Shown: piece by piece, positions 8,445 to 16,959 of the stretch | Numbering within the stretch: the stretch's first letter is position 1 | Layout of the letters: each line of letters starts with the position of its first letter | Source: Rhodovulum kholense | GTDB taxonomy: Bacteria; Pseudomonadota; Alphaproteobacteria; Rhodobacterales; Rhodobacteraceae | NCBI RefSeq assembly: GCF_003053725.1 | Contig: NZ_QAYC01000008.1 | Coordinates: 124,001-188,000 of the forward strand | Direction of reading: 5' to 3' | Length of the DNA: 64,000 nt | Made by a program: the position numbers and the translations under genes | The notes under the pieces: model-generated | The model's database searches: none | What the model was told of the DNA's origin: nothing | What the model saw: the letters and a program-made list of their open reading frames with translations, nothing else

Positions 8445-9570
8445 AGCCGCCGTCCCGAATCTCGAGCAGGCGGAAGGCCGACAGGTCCAGCCCCAGATGG
8501 TCGTCGGCGCTGAAGCTGTAGGTGCCGGTGGTGCCGACCAGCCCCGAGGTCGCCTCGAGCGCGTCTCGGATCGCGGCCGGATCGGTGCCGCCCGCCCGCG
8601 AGATGGCATCGATCACCAGCGCGAAGGCGTCATGGGCATAGCCGCCGAAGGTCGAGACCTCCATGCCATAGGCGGCCTCGAACTCGGCCTTGTAGGCCTG
8701 CACCACGGCGCGCTGCGGATCGTCCTCGGCCAGCTGGCCCGCGATCAGCAGCGCGGTGCCCGGCAGCCGCAGCCCCTCGGCCGCGTCGGCGCCCGCAAGC
8801 TCGATGAAGGCGTCCGAGGCCACCCCGTGCGACTGGTAGAAGGGCAGGTCGATGCCAAGCTGATGGTAGTTGCGGGTGACGATGGCCGGGCCCTGGCCGA
8901 AGCCCGGGTTCAGCACCGCCTGCACGCCCTCGGTGCCCCGGATCTTGGTCAGCTGGGGCGTCATGTCGGCGTCCTTCGGCCCGTAGGTCTCATCGGCGAC
9001 GATCTCGATGCCGAACTGGCCCACCACGTCCTTGCACTGGGCCTGCATCGAGGCCCCGAACCCGTCCGTGCCCGAAATCATGCCGATCTTCTCGATGCCG
9101 CGCGCCGCCATGTCGGTGAAGATCTTCTCGCAGGCCATGCGGTCGGTATGGGGGGTCTTGAAGACGAAGGGTCGCACCGGATCGATGATGCTGACCGCAC
9201 CCGCCAACGACACGAAGGGGATCTCGTTATCCTCGGCAACCGACAGGATCGACATGGTCGTGCCGGTGGTCGAACCGCCGATGATCGCCACCACCTCGTC
9301 ATCCTCGACCAGCCGGGTTGCGAAGGTCAGCGCCTTGTTCGGATCGCCGCCATCGTCATACAGCACCAGCTCGACCGGCTCGCCATCAATGCCGCCCGCG
9401 GCATTCCGCGCCTCGACCATCATTTCCAGCGTCTTGGCCTCGGGATCGCCCAGAAACGAGGCGGGGCCGGTGGCCGACAGGCTTGCGCCCAGCCGGATCT
9501 CGGCAAGGCCCGGGCCGGCCACGCCAAGCGCGGCGATCAGCGCCAGGGCTGTCGTCGTGAGGGTCTTCAA
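8428..9570 (-). CDS. livJ: periplasmic substrate-binding protein of LIV/HAAT-type ABC importer
   Basis: This 380-residue type I periplasmic binding protein has a Sec signal peptide (about residues 1-22, ending GPGLA) and then EIRLGASLSATGPASFLGDP, the usual start of a LivJ-like mature protein. The start chosen is TTG at 9570, because GGGAGGA lies 7-8 nt upstream and it gives a clean signal peptide. The frame continues upstream to 9660 without signal-peptide character. It would deliver the ligand to the permease genes downstream. Neighbouring paa genes suggest an aromatic acid ligand, which the sequence alone does not prove. Confidence 0.87.
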   Translation of the reverse strand: MKTLTTTALALIAALGVAGPGLAEIRLGASLSATGPASFLGDPEAKTLEMMVEARNAAGGIDGEPVELVLYDDGGDPNKALTFATRLVEDDEVVAIIGGSTTGTTMSILSVAEDNEIPFVSLAGAVSIIDPVRPFVFKTPHTDRMACEKIFTDMAARGIEKIGMISGTDGFGASMQAQCKDVVGQFGIEIVADETYGPKDADMTPQLTKIRGTEGVQAVLNPGFGQGPAIVTRNYHQLGIDLPFYQSHGVASDAFIELAGADAAEGLRLPGTALLIAGQLAEDDPQRAVVQAYKAEFEAAYGMEVSTFGGYAHDAFALVIDAISRAGGTDPAAIRDALEATSGLVGTTGTYSFSADDHLGLDLSAFRLLEIRDGGWVPVD

Positions 9571-9701
9571 GGTCCTGTCCTCCCAGATCAGATCTTTTTG
9601 GTCTTGCGCTCCCGGCGGAACGAAATCGCGTCGCACCAAGGGCCGATGCGCGCGGGCCATGCCACGGCCAACGCCATCCTTCCCACACGGCCGTGCCGAT
9701 C

Positions 9702-9730
9702 TTTCCCCCGATCCTCCTGACGGATATTAT
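9702..9730 (+). promoter_or_regulatory. predicted sigma70-type promoter of paaG operon
   Basis: TTTCCC (9702-9707), a 17-bp spacer and TATTAT (9725-9730) lie about 55 bp upstream of paaG. The same arrangement (TTCCCA, 17 bp, TATAGT) is found in front of paaJ, which supports both. The start site would fall inside the palindrome that follows. Confidence 0.5.
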
Positions 9731-9732
9731 TG

Positions 9733-9746
9733 ACCGACCGGACGGT
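9733..9746. promoter_or_regulatory. palindromic operator candidate in the liv/paaG divergent region (TetR/PaaR-type)
   Basis: ACCGACCGGACGGT is palindromic at 12 of 14 positions and contains the core ACCGNNCGGT (9737-9746). It begins 2 bp after the -10 box of the paaG promoter. The same core, ACCGTTCGGT, occurs at 21932-21941 at nearly the same distance from the -10 box of paaJ. I infer a shared repressor site, most simply for the TetR protein at 12430-13026. Confidence 0.6.
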
Positions 9747-9784
9747 TTATGCAAGAAGATTTTGAGGAAGACGGGAGGAGAGAG

Positions 9785-10579
9785 ATGGCAGACTCGCACA
9801 GCGTTCTGGCGACGCTGGACCGGGGTGTGCTTCGGCTGGTGCTGAACCGGCCAGAGAAGCTTAACGCCTTCAACGAGGACATGCATAGGGCGCTCCGGTC
9901 GCAGCTGGACCGCGCGCATGAGGACGCTGCGGTCCGGGCGGTGCTGCTGACCGGGGCCGGGCGCGGCTTTTCGGCGGGGCAGGATCTGGGCGACCGCGAT
10001 CCGCGCCGGGGTGGGCCGCCGCCCGATCTGGGCCATACGCTCGAGACCTTCTACAACCCCACGCTCCGCCGTCTGCGCAGCCTCGAAAAGCCGGTGATCT
10101 GCGCGGTGAACGGGGTCGCCGCCGGGGCCGGGGCGAATATCGCGCTGGCCTGCGACATCGTGCTGGCCGCGCGCTCGGCGAGATTCATCCAGGCCTTCTC
10201 GAAGATCGGGCTGGTGCCCGATGCCGGGGGCAGCTGGTCGCTGACCCGGATTCTGGGCGAGCCGCGCGCCAAGGCGCTGGCGATGACCGCCGAGCCCTTG
10301 CCCGCCGACACCGCCGCCGAATGGGGGCTGATCTGGAAGGCGGTCGAGGACGAGGCGCTGATGGACGAGGCGACCGCGCTGGCCGAACGGCTGGCCGCGG
10401 GCGCGACGCTGGGGCTCGGGCTGACCAAGCGGCTGATCCAGGCCGCCTCGGGCGGCAGCTTCGATGCGCAGCTCGATCTGGAACGCAACGCCCAGCGCCG
10501 CGCCGGGCAAAGCGCCGATTATGCCGAAGGCGTCGCCGCCTTCCTGGAGAAACGCGCGCCCGTCTTCCGGGGCCAGTAG
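9785..10579 (+). CDS. paaG: 1,2-epoxyphenylacetyl-CoA isomerase (PaaG)
   Basis: The 264-residue crotonase-fold protein contains LTGAGRGFSAGQDLGDRD, AVNGVAAGAGANIALACDIV and FSKIGLVPDAGGSWSLTRIL, the pattern typical of PaaG, with the Asp of PDAGGSW in the catalytic region. PaaG converts the ring 1,2-epoxide of phenylacetyl-CoA to the oxepin. The start at 9785 is set by the GGGAGGAGAG immediately upstream; an in-frame ATG at 9749 overlaps the operator region and is less likely. It heads a four-gene plus-strand operon with paaI, paaK and a TetR gene. Confidence 0.92.
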   Translation: MADSHSVLATLDRGVLRLVLNRPEKLNAFNEDMHRALRSQLDRAHEDAAVRAVLLTGAGRGFSAGQDLGDRDPRRGGPPPDLGHTLETFYNPTLRRLRSLEKPVICAVNGVAAGAGANIALACDIVLAARSARFIQAFSKIGLVPDAGGSWSLTRILGEPRAKALAMTAEPLPADTAAEWGLIWKAVEDEALMDEATALAERLAAGATLGLGLTKRLIQAASGGSFDAQLDLERNAQRRAGQSADYAEGVAAFLEKRAPVFRGQ

Positions 10580-10595
10580 GTTGGAGGCCCCCGAA

Positions 10596-11042
10596 ATGAA
10601 ACCTGAAATGACCCCGCAGGAGCTGGCCGAGGCCTGCGCCGCCGCGATGTGGAACGACGACAGCGCGGCCCGGCGGCTCGACATGCGGCTGGACCACATC
10701 GCGCCCGGGCAGGCGACGCTGTCGATGACCCTGACCGAGGCGATGACCAATGGCCATGGCATCGCCCATGGCGGCTACATCTTCACCCTGGCCGACACCG
10801 CCTTCGCCTATGCCTGCAACAGCTATGACGCGGTGACCGTGGCCCAGCATTGCGCCGTCACCTATCTGGCGCCCGGCCATGTCGGCGACCGGCTGACCGC
10901 CACCGCGCGCGAGCTGTCGCGCAGCGGGCGGTCGGGCCTCTACGATGTGCGCATCACCAATCAGGACGGAACCGCCATCGCAGAATTCCGCGGAAACTCG
11001 CGCACGATCCGGGGCCATCTGCTGCCCCGGTCAGATGCCTAG
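10596..11042 (+). CDS. paaI: hydroxyphenylacetyl-CoA thioesterase (PaaI)
   Basis: The 148-residue hotdog-fold protein has MTNGHGIAHGGYIFTLADTA near residue 48, the PaaI signature including the Gly-His-Gly-Gly stretch, and AQHCAVTYLAPGHVGDRL. PaaI clears dead-end ring-hydroxylated CoA esters to release trapped CoA. The ATG at 10596 follows TTGGAGG by about 8 nt; a second ATG four codons later is possible. It lies 16 nt after paaG. Confidence 0.9.
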   Translation: MKPEMTPQELAEACAAAMWNDDSAARRLDMRLDHIAPGQATLSMTLTEAMTNGHGIAHGGYIFTLADTAFAYACNSYDAVTVAQHCAVTYLAPGHVGDRLTATARELSRSGRSGLYDVRITNQDGTAIAEFRGNSRTIRGHLLPRSDA

Positions 11043-11066
11043 ACCTGGGCCGAAAGGGAGGACCCA

Positions 11067-12377
11067 ATGACCGATCTGACCCCGACGAAGGACATCCTCG
11101 ATCCGATCGAGACCGCCTCGCGCGACGAGATCGAAGCGCTTCAGTTCCATCGCATGAAGCGGACGCTAAAGCACGCCTACGAGAATTCCGCCTTCTACCG
11201 CAAACGCTTCGACAATCATGGCGTGCATCCCGAAGAGCTGCACTGCCTCGCCGATCTGGCCCGCTTCCCGTTCACGACCAAGTCCGACCTGCGCGACAGC
11301 TATCCGTTCGGCATGTTCGCCACCCCGCGCGAAAACCTGGTGCGCATCCATGCCTCGTCGGGCACCACCGGCAAGCCCACGGTCGTCGGCTATACCCAGC
11401 ACGATATCGACGTCTGGGCCGACCTGATGGCCCGGTCGATCCGCGCCTCGGGCGGGCGCAAGGGCGACATCGCCCATGTCGCCTATGGCTACGGGCTTTT
11501 CACCGGTGGGCTCGGCGCGCATTACGGCGCCGAGCGGCTGGGCTGTACCGTGGTGCCGATGTCGGGCGGCATGACCGAACGCCAGGTCACGCTGATCCAG
11601 GACTTCCGCCCCTCGATCATCCTGGTCACGCCCTCCTACATGCTGTCGATCCTCGACGAGTTCCGCCGCCAGGGGATCGACCCGCGTGCCAGCTCGCTCA
11701 AGGTCGGCATCTTCGGCGCCGAGCCCTGGACCAACGCCATGCGCCGCGAGATCGAAGAGGCCTTCGACATGCATGCGGTCGACATCTACGGCCTGTCCGA
11801 GGTGATGGGGCCGGGCGTCGCCTGCGAATGCGTGGAATCGAAGGATGGGCTGCATATCTGGGAGGATCACTTCTACCCCGAGATCATCGACCCCGAGACC
11901 GGCGCCGTGCTGCCCGATGGCGAGATGGGCGAGCTGGTCTTCACCACGCTGACCAAGGAAGGCTTGCCGATGGTGCGCTACCGCACCCGCGATCTGACCC
12001 GGCTGCTGCCGGGCTCGGTGCGGTCGATGCGGCGGATGGAGAAGATCACCGGACGCAGCGACGACATGATCATCCTGCGGGGCGTCAACGTCTTCCCGAC
12101 CCAGATCGAGGAACAGATCCTGAAATGCTCCGGGCTCGCGCCGCATTTCCAGATCGAGCTGACCCGGCAGGGCCGCATGGACGCGATGACCGTTCATGTC
12201 GAATGCCATGCCAGCCACGGCGCCGCCGAGGCCCGGCGCGCTTCGGCCGACGAACTGGCCCATCACATCAAGTCGGTGATAGGGGTCAGCACCCGGATCG
12301 AGGTGCACGACCCCGAAGGCGTCGAGCGCTCGTCAGGCAAGGCCCGGCGCGTCGTCGACCGCCGGCCGAAGGACTAG
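11067..12377 (+). CDS. paaK: phenylacetate-CoA ligase (PaaK)
   Basis: The 436-residue adenylate-forming enzyme has the PaaK features HASSGTTGKPTVVGYT (AMP binding, about residue 95), IYGLSEVMGPGVA near 245 and a C-terminal TGRSDDMIILRGVNVFPTQIE. It activates phenylacetate with ATP and CoA to phenylacetyl-CoA, the first committed step. A GGGAGGACCC ribosome site precedes the ATG. Length is the family norm and no damage is visible. Confidence 0.94.
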   Translation: MTDLTPTKDILDPIETASRDEIEALQFHRMKRTLKHAYENSAFYRKRFDNHGVHPEELHCLADLARFPFTTKSDLRDSYPFGMFATPRENLVRIHASSGTTGKPTVVGYTQHDIDVWADLMARSIRASGGRKGDIAHVAYGYGLFTGGLGAHYGAERLGCTVVPMSGGMTERQVTLIQDFRPSIILVTPSYMLSILDEFRRQGIDPRASSLKVGIFGAEPWTNAMRREIEEAFDMHAVDIYGLSEVMGPGVACECVESKDGLHIWEDHFYPEIIDPETGAVLPDGEMGELVFTTLTKEGLPMVRYRTRDLTRLLPGSVRSMRRMEKITGRSDDMIILRGVNVFPTQIEEQILKCSGLAPHFQIELTRQGRMDAMTVHVECHASHGAAEARRASADELAHHIKSVIGVSTRIEVHDPEGVERSSGKARRVVDRRPKD

Positions 12378-12429
12378 GCAGGACGGGCGGGGCCGGACCC
12401 CGCCCCCGAACTTGAGAAAGCAGGAGCGA

Positions 12430-13026
12430 ATGGCACGGACACGGGCCGAGGATTTCGAACGGAAACAGCGCAACCTCCTTCTGGACGCGGCGCGCGTCTT
12501 TGCCGAACAGGGCATGGAAAAGGCCTCGATGGCCCAGATCGCGGCCGAGGCCGGGGTCTCGAAGTCCTTGCTGTATCACTACTACCCCAGCAAGGACGCG
12601 CTGATCTTCTCGATCATCGAAACCCACCTGACCGAGCTTGACGATGCACTGGCCGAGGCCGACAGACCGGACGCAGCCCCCGAGGACCGGCTGCGCCTGC
12701 TGGTGCGCACGGTGCTGGAAAAATACCGGGGCGCGGACGATCAGCACAAGGTGCAGCTGAACGCCGCCGCCGCGCTGTCGCCCGACCAGCGCGTGTGTCT
12801 GACCGAGATCGAACGCCGGATCGTACGCCGCTTTTCGTCGGTGCTGACCGAGATCCGGCCCGAGTTGAAAGGCCCGGGCACGATGCTGATGCCGGTGACG
12901 ATGTCGCTCTTCGGGATGATGAACTGGGTCTACATGTGGTTCAAGGAAGGCGGCCCGATCAGCCGCGACGACTATGCCGATCTCGCCACCAGATTGATGC
13001 TGGGCGGTCTCGGGAACCTCGACTGA
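12430..13026 (+). CDS. paaR: TetR-family transcriptional regulator, probable PaaR
   Basis: The 198-residue protein has an N-terminal TetR helix-turn-helix (MAQIAAEAGVSKSLLYHYYPSKDALI, about residues 30-55) and a ligand domain with C-terminal helices. The ATG at 12430 follows AGGAG closely. An upstream TTG at 12412 is possible but would leave out that site. It ends the paaG-paaI-paaK transcript. TetR regulators in this setting (PaaR) repress paa genes until phenylacetyl-CoA binds. The symbol rests on context; the ligand has not been shown here. The likely targets are the palindromes at 9733 and 21931. Confidence 0.75.
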   Translation: MARTRAEDFERKQRNLLLDAARVFAEQGMEKASMAQIAAEAGVSKSLLYHYYPSKDALIFSIIETHLTELDDALAEADRPDAAPEDRLRLLVRTVLEKYRGADDQHKVQLNAAAALSPDQRVCLTEIERRIVRRFSSVLTEIRPELKGPGTMLMPVTMSLFGMMNWVYMWFKEGGPISRDDYADLATRLMLGGLGNLD

Positions 13027-13613
13027 TCCGATCGCGGGCCGGGGCCGGGCCTAAGACGGGGCGCGGCGCGGCCTGACGCTCCGGCGGCCCCGAGGCGCGC
13101 CGGATCTTTCGGGTCGACATCTTTCGGGTCGACCCTCTCCGGACCTGCGGGAAAGACGCGCATGGCTGCGGACCTCGCCTGAAGGCGGTCCCTTTTCCCC
13201 GCGGGTTTTCAGGCAGGACGCAATCCTGAAGTGGGTGCGGGACCGTGCTGACGGTCCACGCCGCCCGATCCACGCTGCGGGCGCGAGATGTCGCGACAGC
13301 CGGGCGGCGTCCGGCGGTCCTTCGCCGGCCCGGCATCGCGGCCGGGGCAGATGGCCGCCTCCCGATCGTCAGCACGCCGCGCGTCCACGCTCCAGCCGCG
13401 CCCGGCGCCATGATCGGACCTCGGGAAAGGGGGGCCGAATTCCATCTCGCGAATGCGCCCGGGGCCGGGACTGCGAGCGGGACCGGGACTGAAACCGGCG
13501 CGTGAAAAGCGCATCGCAGGCGCAGATGGTCGATACGCCAATCGTTATCCATGGTGTTTTGCGCGGATTGGAGTGCTGGCGCGTAGAATCATACCTCATT
13601 TCGGAGAGAAGTC
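13027..13613. other. 587-bp gene-poor region with short tandem repeats
   Basis: Between the TetR gene and the broken VPLPA-CTERM gene no open frame shows a credible domain or ribosome site. The one long minus-strand frame is composed of Arg/Pro/Ala-rich shadow sequence. The tract contains the 15-bp repeat at 13104-13133. Its last ~110 bases are clearly A/T-richer and probably hold the promoter of the gene at 13614 (TAGAAT just upstream). Confidence 0.6.
13104..13133. repeat. perfect 2x15-bp tandem repeat
   Basis: ATCTTTCGGGTCGAC occurs twice in direct succession (13104-13118, 13119-13133). The GGTCGA and GATC elements and the 15-bp period resemble the array at 8385-8444, suggesting a repeat family in intergenic DNA of this genome. 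Confidence 0.8.
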
Positions 13614-13959
13614 ATGAGATCACCTCTTGCTTTGCCTCCGGCCCTCGTGGCGCTGCTTTGCAGCGGCACCGCGCAGGCTTACACCACATACCAGATGCTT
13701 GTCGCATCCCGCGTCAACGAGAGCGCGGGCCGGGAATTCTTCCTGTTCGATTACGCCAGCGAGGCCGACCCGATCGCAGGGACCGTCGATTACAGGGCGA
13801 CGCAGATCAACCTGAACTCGAACCACAAGGCGGTCGGGTTCCTGTCCCATGAGACCGGGTGAGACCGGGTCCGGTCGCGGCACGCCCTCGCCCGTGCGCC
13901 TTCCGGCGTCGGGCTGGCTGCCGGCGGGCGCGGTCGGCCTTCTCGCCCGGCGGGCGCGC
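13614..13959 (+). pseudogene. small exported protein with VPLPA-CTERM-like tail, frameshifted by a 10-bp duplication
   Basis: The frame opens behind GGAGAGA with a clear signal peptide (MRSPLALPPALVALLCSGTAQA) and runs 82 codons to a TGA at 13860. The stop arises inside a perfect tandem duplication of GAGACCGGGT (13851-13860 and 13861-13870). Removing one copy joins the frame to VRLPASGWLPAGAVGLLARR (13894-13953), which resembles the VPLPA-CTERM sorting signal of Rhodobacterales: Leu-Pro-Ala, a Gly-Trp, a hydrophobic helix, and Arg-Arg at the end. The joined frame has no stop soon after the Arg pair, so the tail has also decayed. A short 82-residue secreted product could still be made. Whether any exosortase partner exists cannot be seen here. 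Confidence 0.6.
13851..13870. repeat. 10-bp tandem duplication causing frameshift
   Basis: GAGACCGGGT is present twice head to tail. Ten bases shift the frame by one and create the TGA that ends the upstream frame. An assembly error is possible but would have to mimic a clean duplication. Confidence 0.85.
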
Positions 13960-14118
13960 CTGACCGGCGCCCCTGGCGAACCACGAGACCGGACGCGAAA
14001 CTTGCGTCAGACAGGTCGTTTCGGCCGACCGGAGAAAAGCGCCGTGCGCCCGGCCGTGCCAGGGGACCCGACAGAGCCCCTGGCCGCAGGCGGCAGCCAC
14101 CCCCAGTGGCCCCGTGCC
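13960..14118. other. intergenic region between the broken VPLPA gene and paaZ
   Basis: No gene is seen in these 159 bases. The two flanking genes converge here. G/C-rich inverted segments are present but none is followed by a T-run, so I do not call a terminator. Confidence 0.5.
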
Positions 14119-16185
14119 TCATTCCCCCGTGAGGGGCCAGGTCTTCGCGACCAGCGTCAGGACATCGTAAAGCGCGACTGTCTCGTCCTTCTGGTTGGTC
14201 ACCCGGCAGTCCCAGCGAACCTCGCCATACTCGGCCGTCTCGCGCGGGTTGATCTCCTTGCAGGTCAGGCGGACGCTCAGGCTGTCGCCGAAATAGACCG
14301 GCGTCAGGAAGCGCAGGGTGTCGACCCCGTAATTGGCCAGCACCGGCCCCGGCGCGGGATCGACGAAAAGCCCGGCGGCGAAAGAGGCGATCAGATAGCC
14401 ATGGGCGACGCGATCCTCGAAGAACGGGTTCGCGCGGGCGGCCTCGCTGTCCATATGGGCGTAGAAGCTGTCGCCGGTGAACTCGGCGAAATGCTCGACA
14501 TCGGCCCTGGTCACCTCGCGGGACGCGGTCACGACCTGATCGCCGATCCTGAGCTCGCCCAGCGATTTGCGGAACGGATGCGTCCCCGTTTGCGCCTCGG
14601 CGCCCTCGATCCAGCGGCCGGTGACGGCCGACAGAAGCCGGGGCGCGCCCTGCACCCCCGTCCGCTGCATGTAATGCCGGACCGCGCGCATGCCGCCCAG
14701 TTCCTCGCCGCCGCCAGCCCGGCCCGGCCCGCCATGGACCAGCGGCGCCAGCGGGGAGCCATGCCCGGTCGAGCTTCTGGCCGAAGCACGGTTGCCGATC
14801 ATCACCCGGCCGTGGAACGGCGCCATGCCGATCACCATCTCGGCGGCAAGATCCGGGTCGTTGGTGAAGACCGAGGCGACCAGCGATCCCTTGCCGCGCC
14901 GTGCCAGCGCCACCGCCTCGGCGGCATCGCGATAGGGCATCAGGGTGGCCACCGGCCCGAACGCCTCGACGTCGTGGACGGCCTTTGCCGCGAACGGGTC
15001 GGCGCAATGCAGCAGCACCGGGTTGAGGAAGGCCCCGGCCCCGGCATCGCCCGAGACGACCGACACCGCCTCGGGGTCGCCGCAGACGATTCTGGCGTCG
15101 GCGGCCAGTTCGGCGATGCGCGCGCGCACCTCGGCGCGCTGATCGAGGCTGGCCAGCGGCCCCATCCGCACCTCGGCATCGCCCGGCAGCCCGACCGGCG
15201 TCTTGGCAAAGCGCGCGGCCAGCCCTTCGATCACGGCGTCTTCCAGCCCGGCTGGCACCAGAACGCGGCGGATGGCGGTGCATTTCTGTCCGGCCTTGGC
15301 GGTCATCTCGCGCGCCACCTCGCGGACAAAAAGGTCGAATTCCGGCGTGCCCGGCACCGCATCGGCGCCCAGCACCGAGGCGTTGAGGCTGTCGGCCTCC
15401 ATCGTGAAGCGGGTTGCCTGCGCGACCAGCGCGGGGTGGCGTTTCAGCATCTGCCCGGTCGCGGCCGAGCCGGTGAAGGTCACCGCATCCTGGCCGGTCA
15501 CATGGTCCAGAAGATCCCCGGCCGAGCCCGCGACCAGCTGCAGCGCACCCGCGGGCAGGATCCCGGTCTCGAGGATGCGGCGCACAACCAGTTCGGTCAG
15601 ATAGGCGGTCTGGCTGGCGGGTTTGACAAGGCAGGGCACGCCCGCGATCAGCGAGGGCGCGATCTTTTCCAGCATGCCCCAGACCGGGAAGTTGTAGGCG
15701 TTGATATGGATCGAGATGCCGGTCAGCGGCGTCAGGATGTGCTGGCCCGCAAAGCTGCCGTCGCGCGACAGCGGCTCGACCGGACCTTCGGTCAGCACAC
15801 GGGTATTGGGCAATTCGCGCCGCGCCTTCGAGGCCAGCGTCAGAAGCGTGCCGATGCCGCCCTCGATGTCGATCCAGCCATCGGCGCGGGTGGCGCCGGT
15901 ATGAAGGCTTTCGGCGTAGAACTCTTCCTTCAGCTCCATCAGCCTGAGGCCCAGCGCCTTCAGCATCAGCGCCCGTTCATGGATCGTCATCGCCCGCAGC
16001 GCGGCACCGCCCGTCCGCCGCCCCCAATCCAGCGCCGCGCCAAAATCGAGCCCCTCGGACCCGATCCGCGCCACCGGACGGCCGGTTGCGGCGTCGAGAA
16101 GGGTCGCGCCCTCGCCCGCCCCCGCCTGCCAATGGCCAGAGAGATAGCTTTCGAGGCGGCGGGGAATGGTCGCCGATCCGTCCAT
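14119..16185 (-). CDS. paaZ: oxepin-CoA hydrolase / 3-oxo-5,6-dehydrosuberyl-CoA semialdehyde dehydrogenase (PaaZ)
   Basis: The 688-residue protein joins an aldehyde dehydrogenase domain to a C-terminal MaoC-like hydratase. The dehydrogenase spans about residues 1-520, with [11 protein letters not shown] near 236, catalytic Glu263 in TMEADSLN and nucleophile Cys302 in GQKCTAIRR. The hydratase spans about 535-688, with [14 protein letters not shown] and [16 protein letters not shown]. PaaZ hydrolyses the oxepin ring and oxidises the resulting semialdehyde. Both domains look intact. The ATG at 16185 follows AAGGAGCACCCC. It is the last gene of the paaJ-ABCDE operon. Confidence 0.95.
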   Translation of the reverse strand: MDGSATIPRRLESYLSGHWQAGAGEGATLLDAATGRPVARIGSEGLDFGAALDWGRRTGGAALRAMTIHERALMLKALGLRLMELKEEFYAESLHTGATRADGWIDIEGGIGTLLTLASKARRELPNTRVLTEGPVEPLSRDGSFAGQHILTPLTGISIHINAYNFPVWGMLEKIAPSLIAGVPCLVKPASQTAYLTELVVRRILETGILPAGALQLVAGSAGDLLDHVTGQDAVTFTGSAATGQMLKRHPALVAQATRFTMEADSLNASVLGADAVPGTPEFDLFVREVAREMTAKAGQKCTAIRRVLVPAGLEDAVIEGLAARFAKTPVGLPGDAEVRMGPLASLDQRAEVRARIAELAADARIVCGDPEAVSVVSGDAGAGAFLNPVLLHCADPFAAKAVHDVEAFGPVATLMPYRDAAEAVALARRGKGSLVASVFTNDPDLAAEMVIGMAPFHGRVMIGNRASARSSTGHGSPLAPLVHGGPGRAGGGEELGGMRAVRHYMQRTGVQGAPRLLSAVTGRWIEGAEAQTGTHPFRKSLGELRIGDQVVTASREVTRADVEHFAEFTGDSFYAHMDSEAARANPFFEDRVAHGYLIASFAAGLFVDPAPGPVLANYGVDTLRFLTPVYFGDSLSVRLTCKEINPRETAEYGEVRWDCRVTNQKDETVALYDVLTLVAKTWPLTGE

Positions 16186-16199
16186 GGGGTGCTCCTTCG

Positions 16200-16952
16200 T
16201 CAGTTCAGGTTCAGGCGGGTCAGCTCCGCCTCGGCCAGCGCCCGCCACTCGGCCAGCAGTGCCTCGTTCGTCCGGTGTCTCAGCCCCATGCGCCGCAAGG
16301 TTTCGAAGCGGGGCGAGTCCGCCTGCCCGAAGGTGGCGGCGACGCGCGGCATCCAGTAGGCGATGGCGCGGCGCGCCTCGGTCCGGCCTGCCTCGCCCGC
16401 CGTCAGTCTGGCCAGCCCCTCGAGGCCAAGCTCGGCATGGCGGGCCTCGCGCGGGGCGATCTCGCGGATCGCCTCGGCGAAGGGCGTGTACGAGGCGTGG
16501 GCCAGTTCCCCCAGCTGCACCCCGGTCGCAAGCCCCATCAGCACGTTCATCACGACCGCGTCGACCCAACCTTGCAGCGGATAATGGAAGACCGACAGGC
16601 GCATGTCGGCGCCCTGCCGGTGCGCACCGATCTCGGCCTCGCGGGGACCGCGCGCGGCCCAGTCATGGGCTTGCTCATAGCGGGTCTTGTCGGTGCCGAA
16701 GGCGGTCATCAGGTCCAGCACCCGTTCGGCATGATCGGCCTTTTCCAGCACGATCCGGCTGGCGGCGATCCGTTCCCTGATGCCGGGCGCCCGGTTGATC
16801 GCATCGGCAAAGCCCGCCGAGCCCGCCAGTTCGCTGTCGACGAAGGACGACATCAGCCGCAACAGCTCGCCCCGATAGCGCGCGGGCACGTTGGTCGGCG
16901 CGGTCAGCTTGCCACCCCGGGCGAGGTAGTCGTCGAGGCTGATCTCGGTCAT
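16200..16952 (-). CDS. PaaA-like ferritin-fold protein of the paa operon with altered diiron site
   Basis: This 250-residue protein belongs to the phenylacetate catabolic (PF05138-type) ferritin-like family and aligns without gaps to PaaA of this same operon over its first ligand helices. SEVVG of PaaA matches SELAG (Glu41), and RAP...QDEAGH matches RAP...LEKADH. At the position of PaaA Glu89, a metal ligand, it has Lys71, while His74 is kept. A second motif, PREARH (Glu169, His172), matches PaaA EESFH. It starts 7 nt after paaE (ATG at 16952, behind GTGAGGA; an ATG at 16970 overlapping paaE is possible) and precedes paaZ by 14 nt. It is probably a non-catalytic or altered epoxidase partner. 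I do not know a characterised function. Confidence 0.8.
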   Translation of the reverse strand: MTEISLDDYLARGGKLTAPTNVPARYRGELLRLMSSFVDSELAGSAGFADAINRAPGIRERIAASRIVLEKADHAERVLDLMTAFGTDKTRYEQAHDWAARGPREAEIGAHRQGADMRLSVFHYPLQGWVDAVVMNVLMGLATGVQLGELAHASYTPFAEAIREIAPREARHAELGLEGLARLTAGEAGRTEARRAIAYWMPRVAATFGQADSPRFETLRRMGLRHRTNEALLAEWRALAEAELTRLNLN

Positions 16953-16959
16953 GGCGTCC

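Noticed and set aside
8316-8609. N-terminal extension of LivH to a start upstream at 8609
   Set aside because: The extension runs through the 15-bp repeats and into the binding-protein gene; conserved LivH begins at ATG 8315 with a ribosome site.
12959-13552. 197-codon minus-strand frame in the region after the TetR gene
   Set aside because: Pro/Arg/Ala-rich low-complexity sequence, no ribosome site or domain, and overlaps the 3' end of the TetR gene.
13849-16359. Long plus-strand open frame opposite paaZ
   Set aside because: Antisense shadow of paaZ; only its first ~35 codons are of interest, as the VPLPA-CTERM-like tail.
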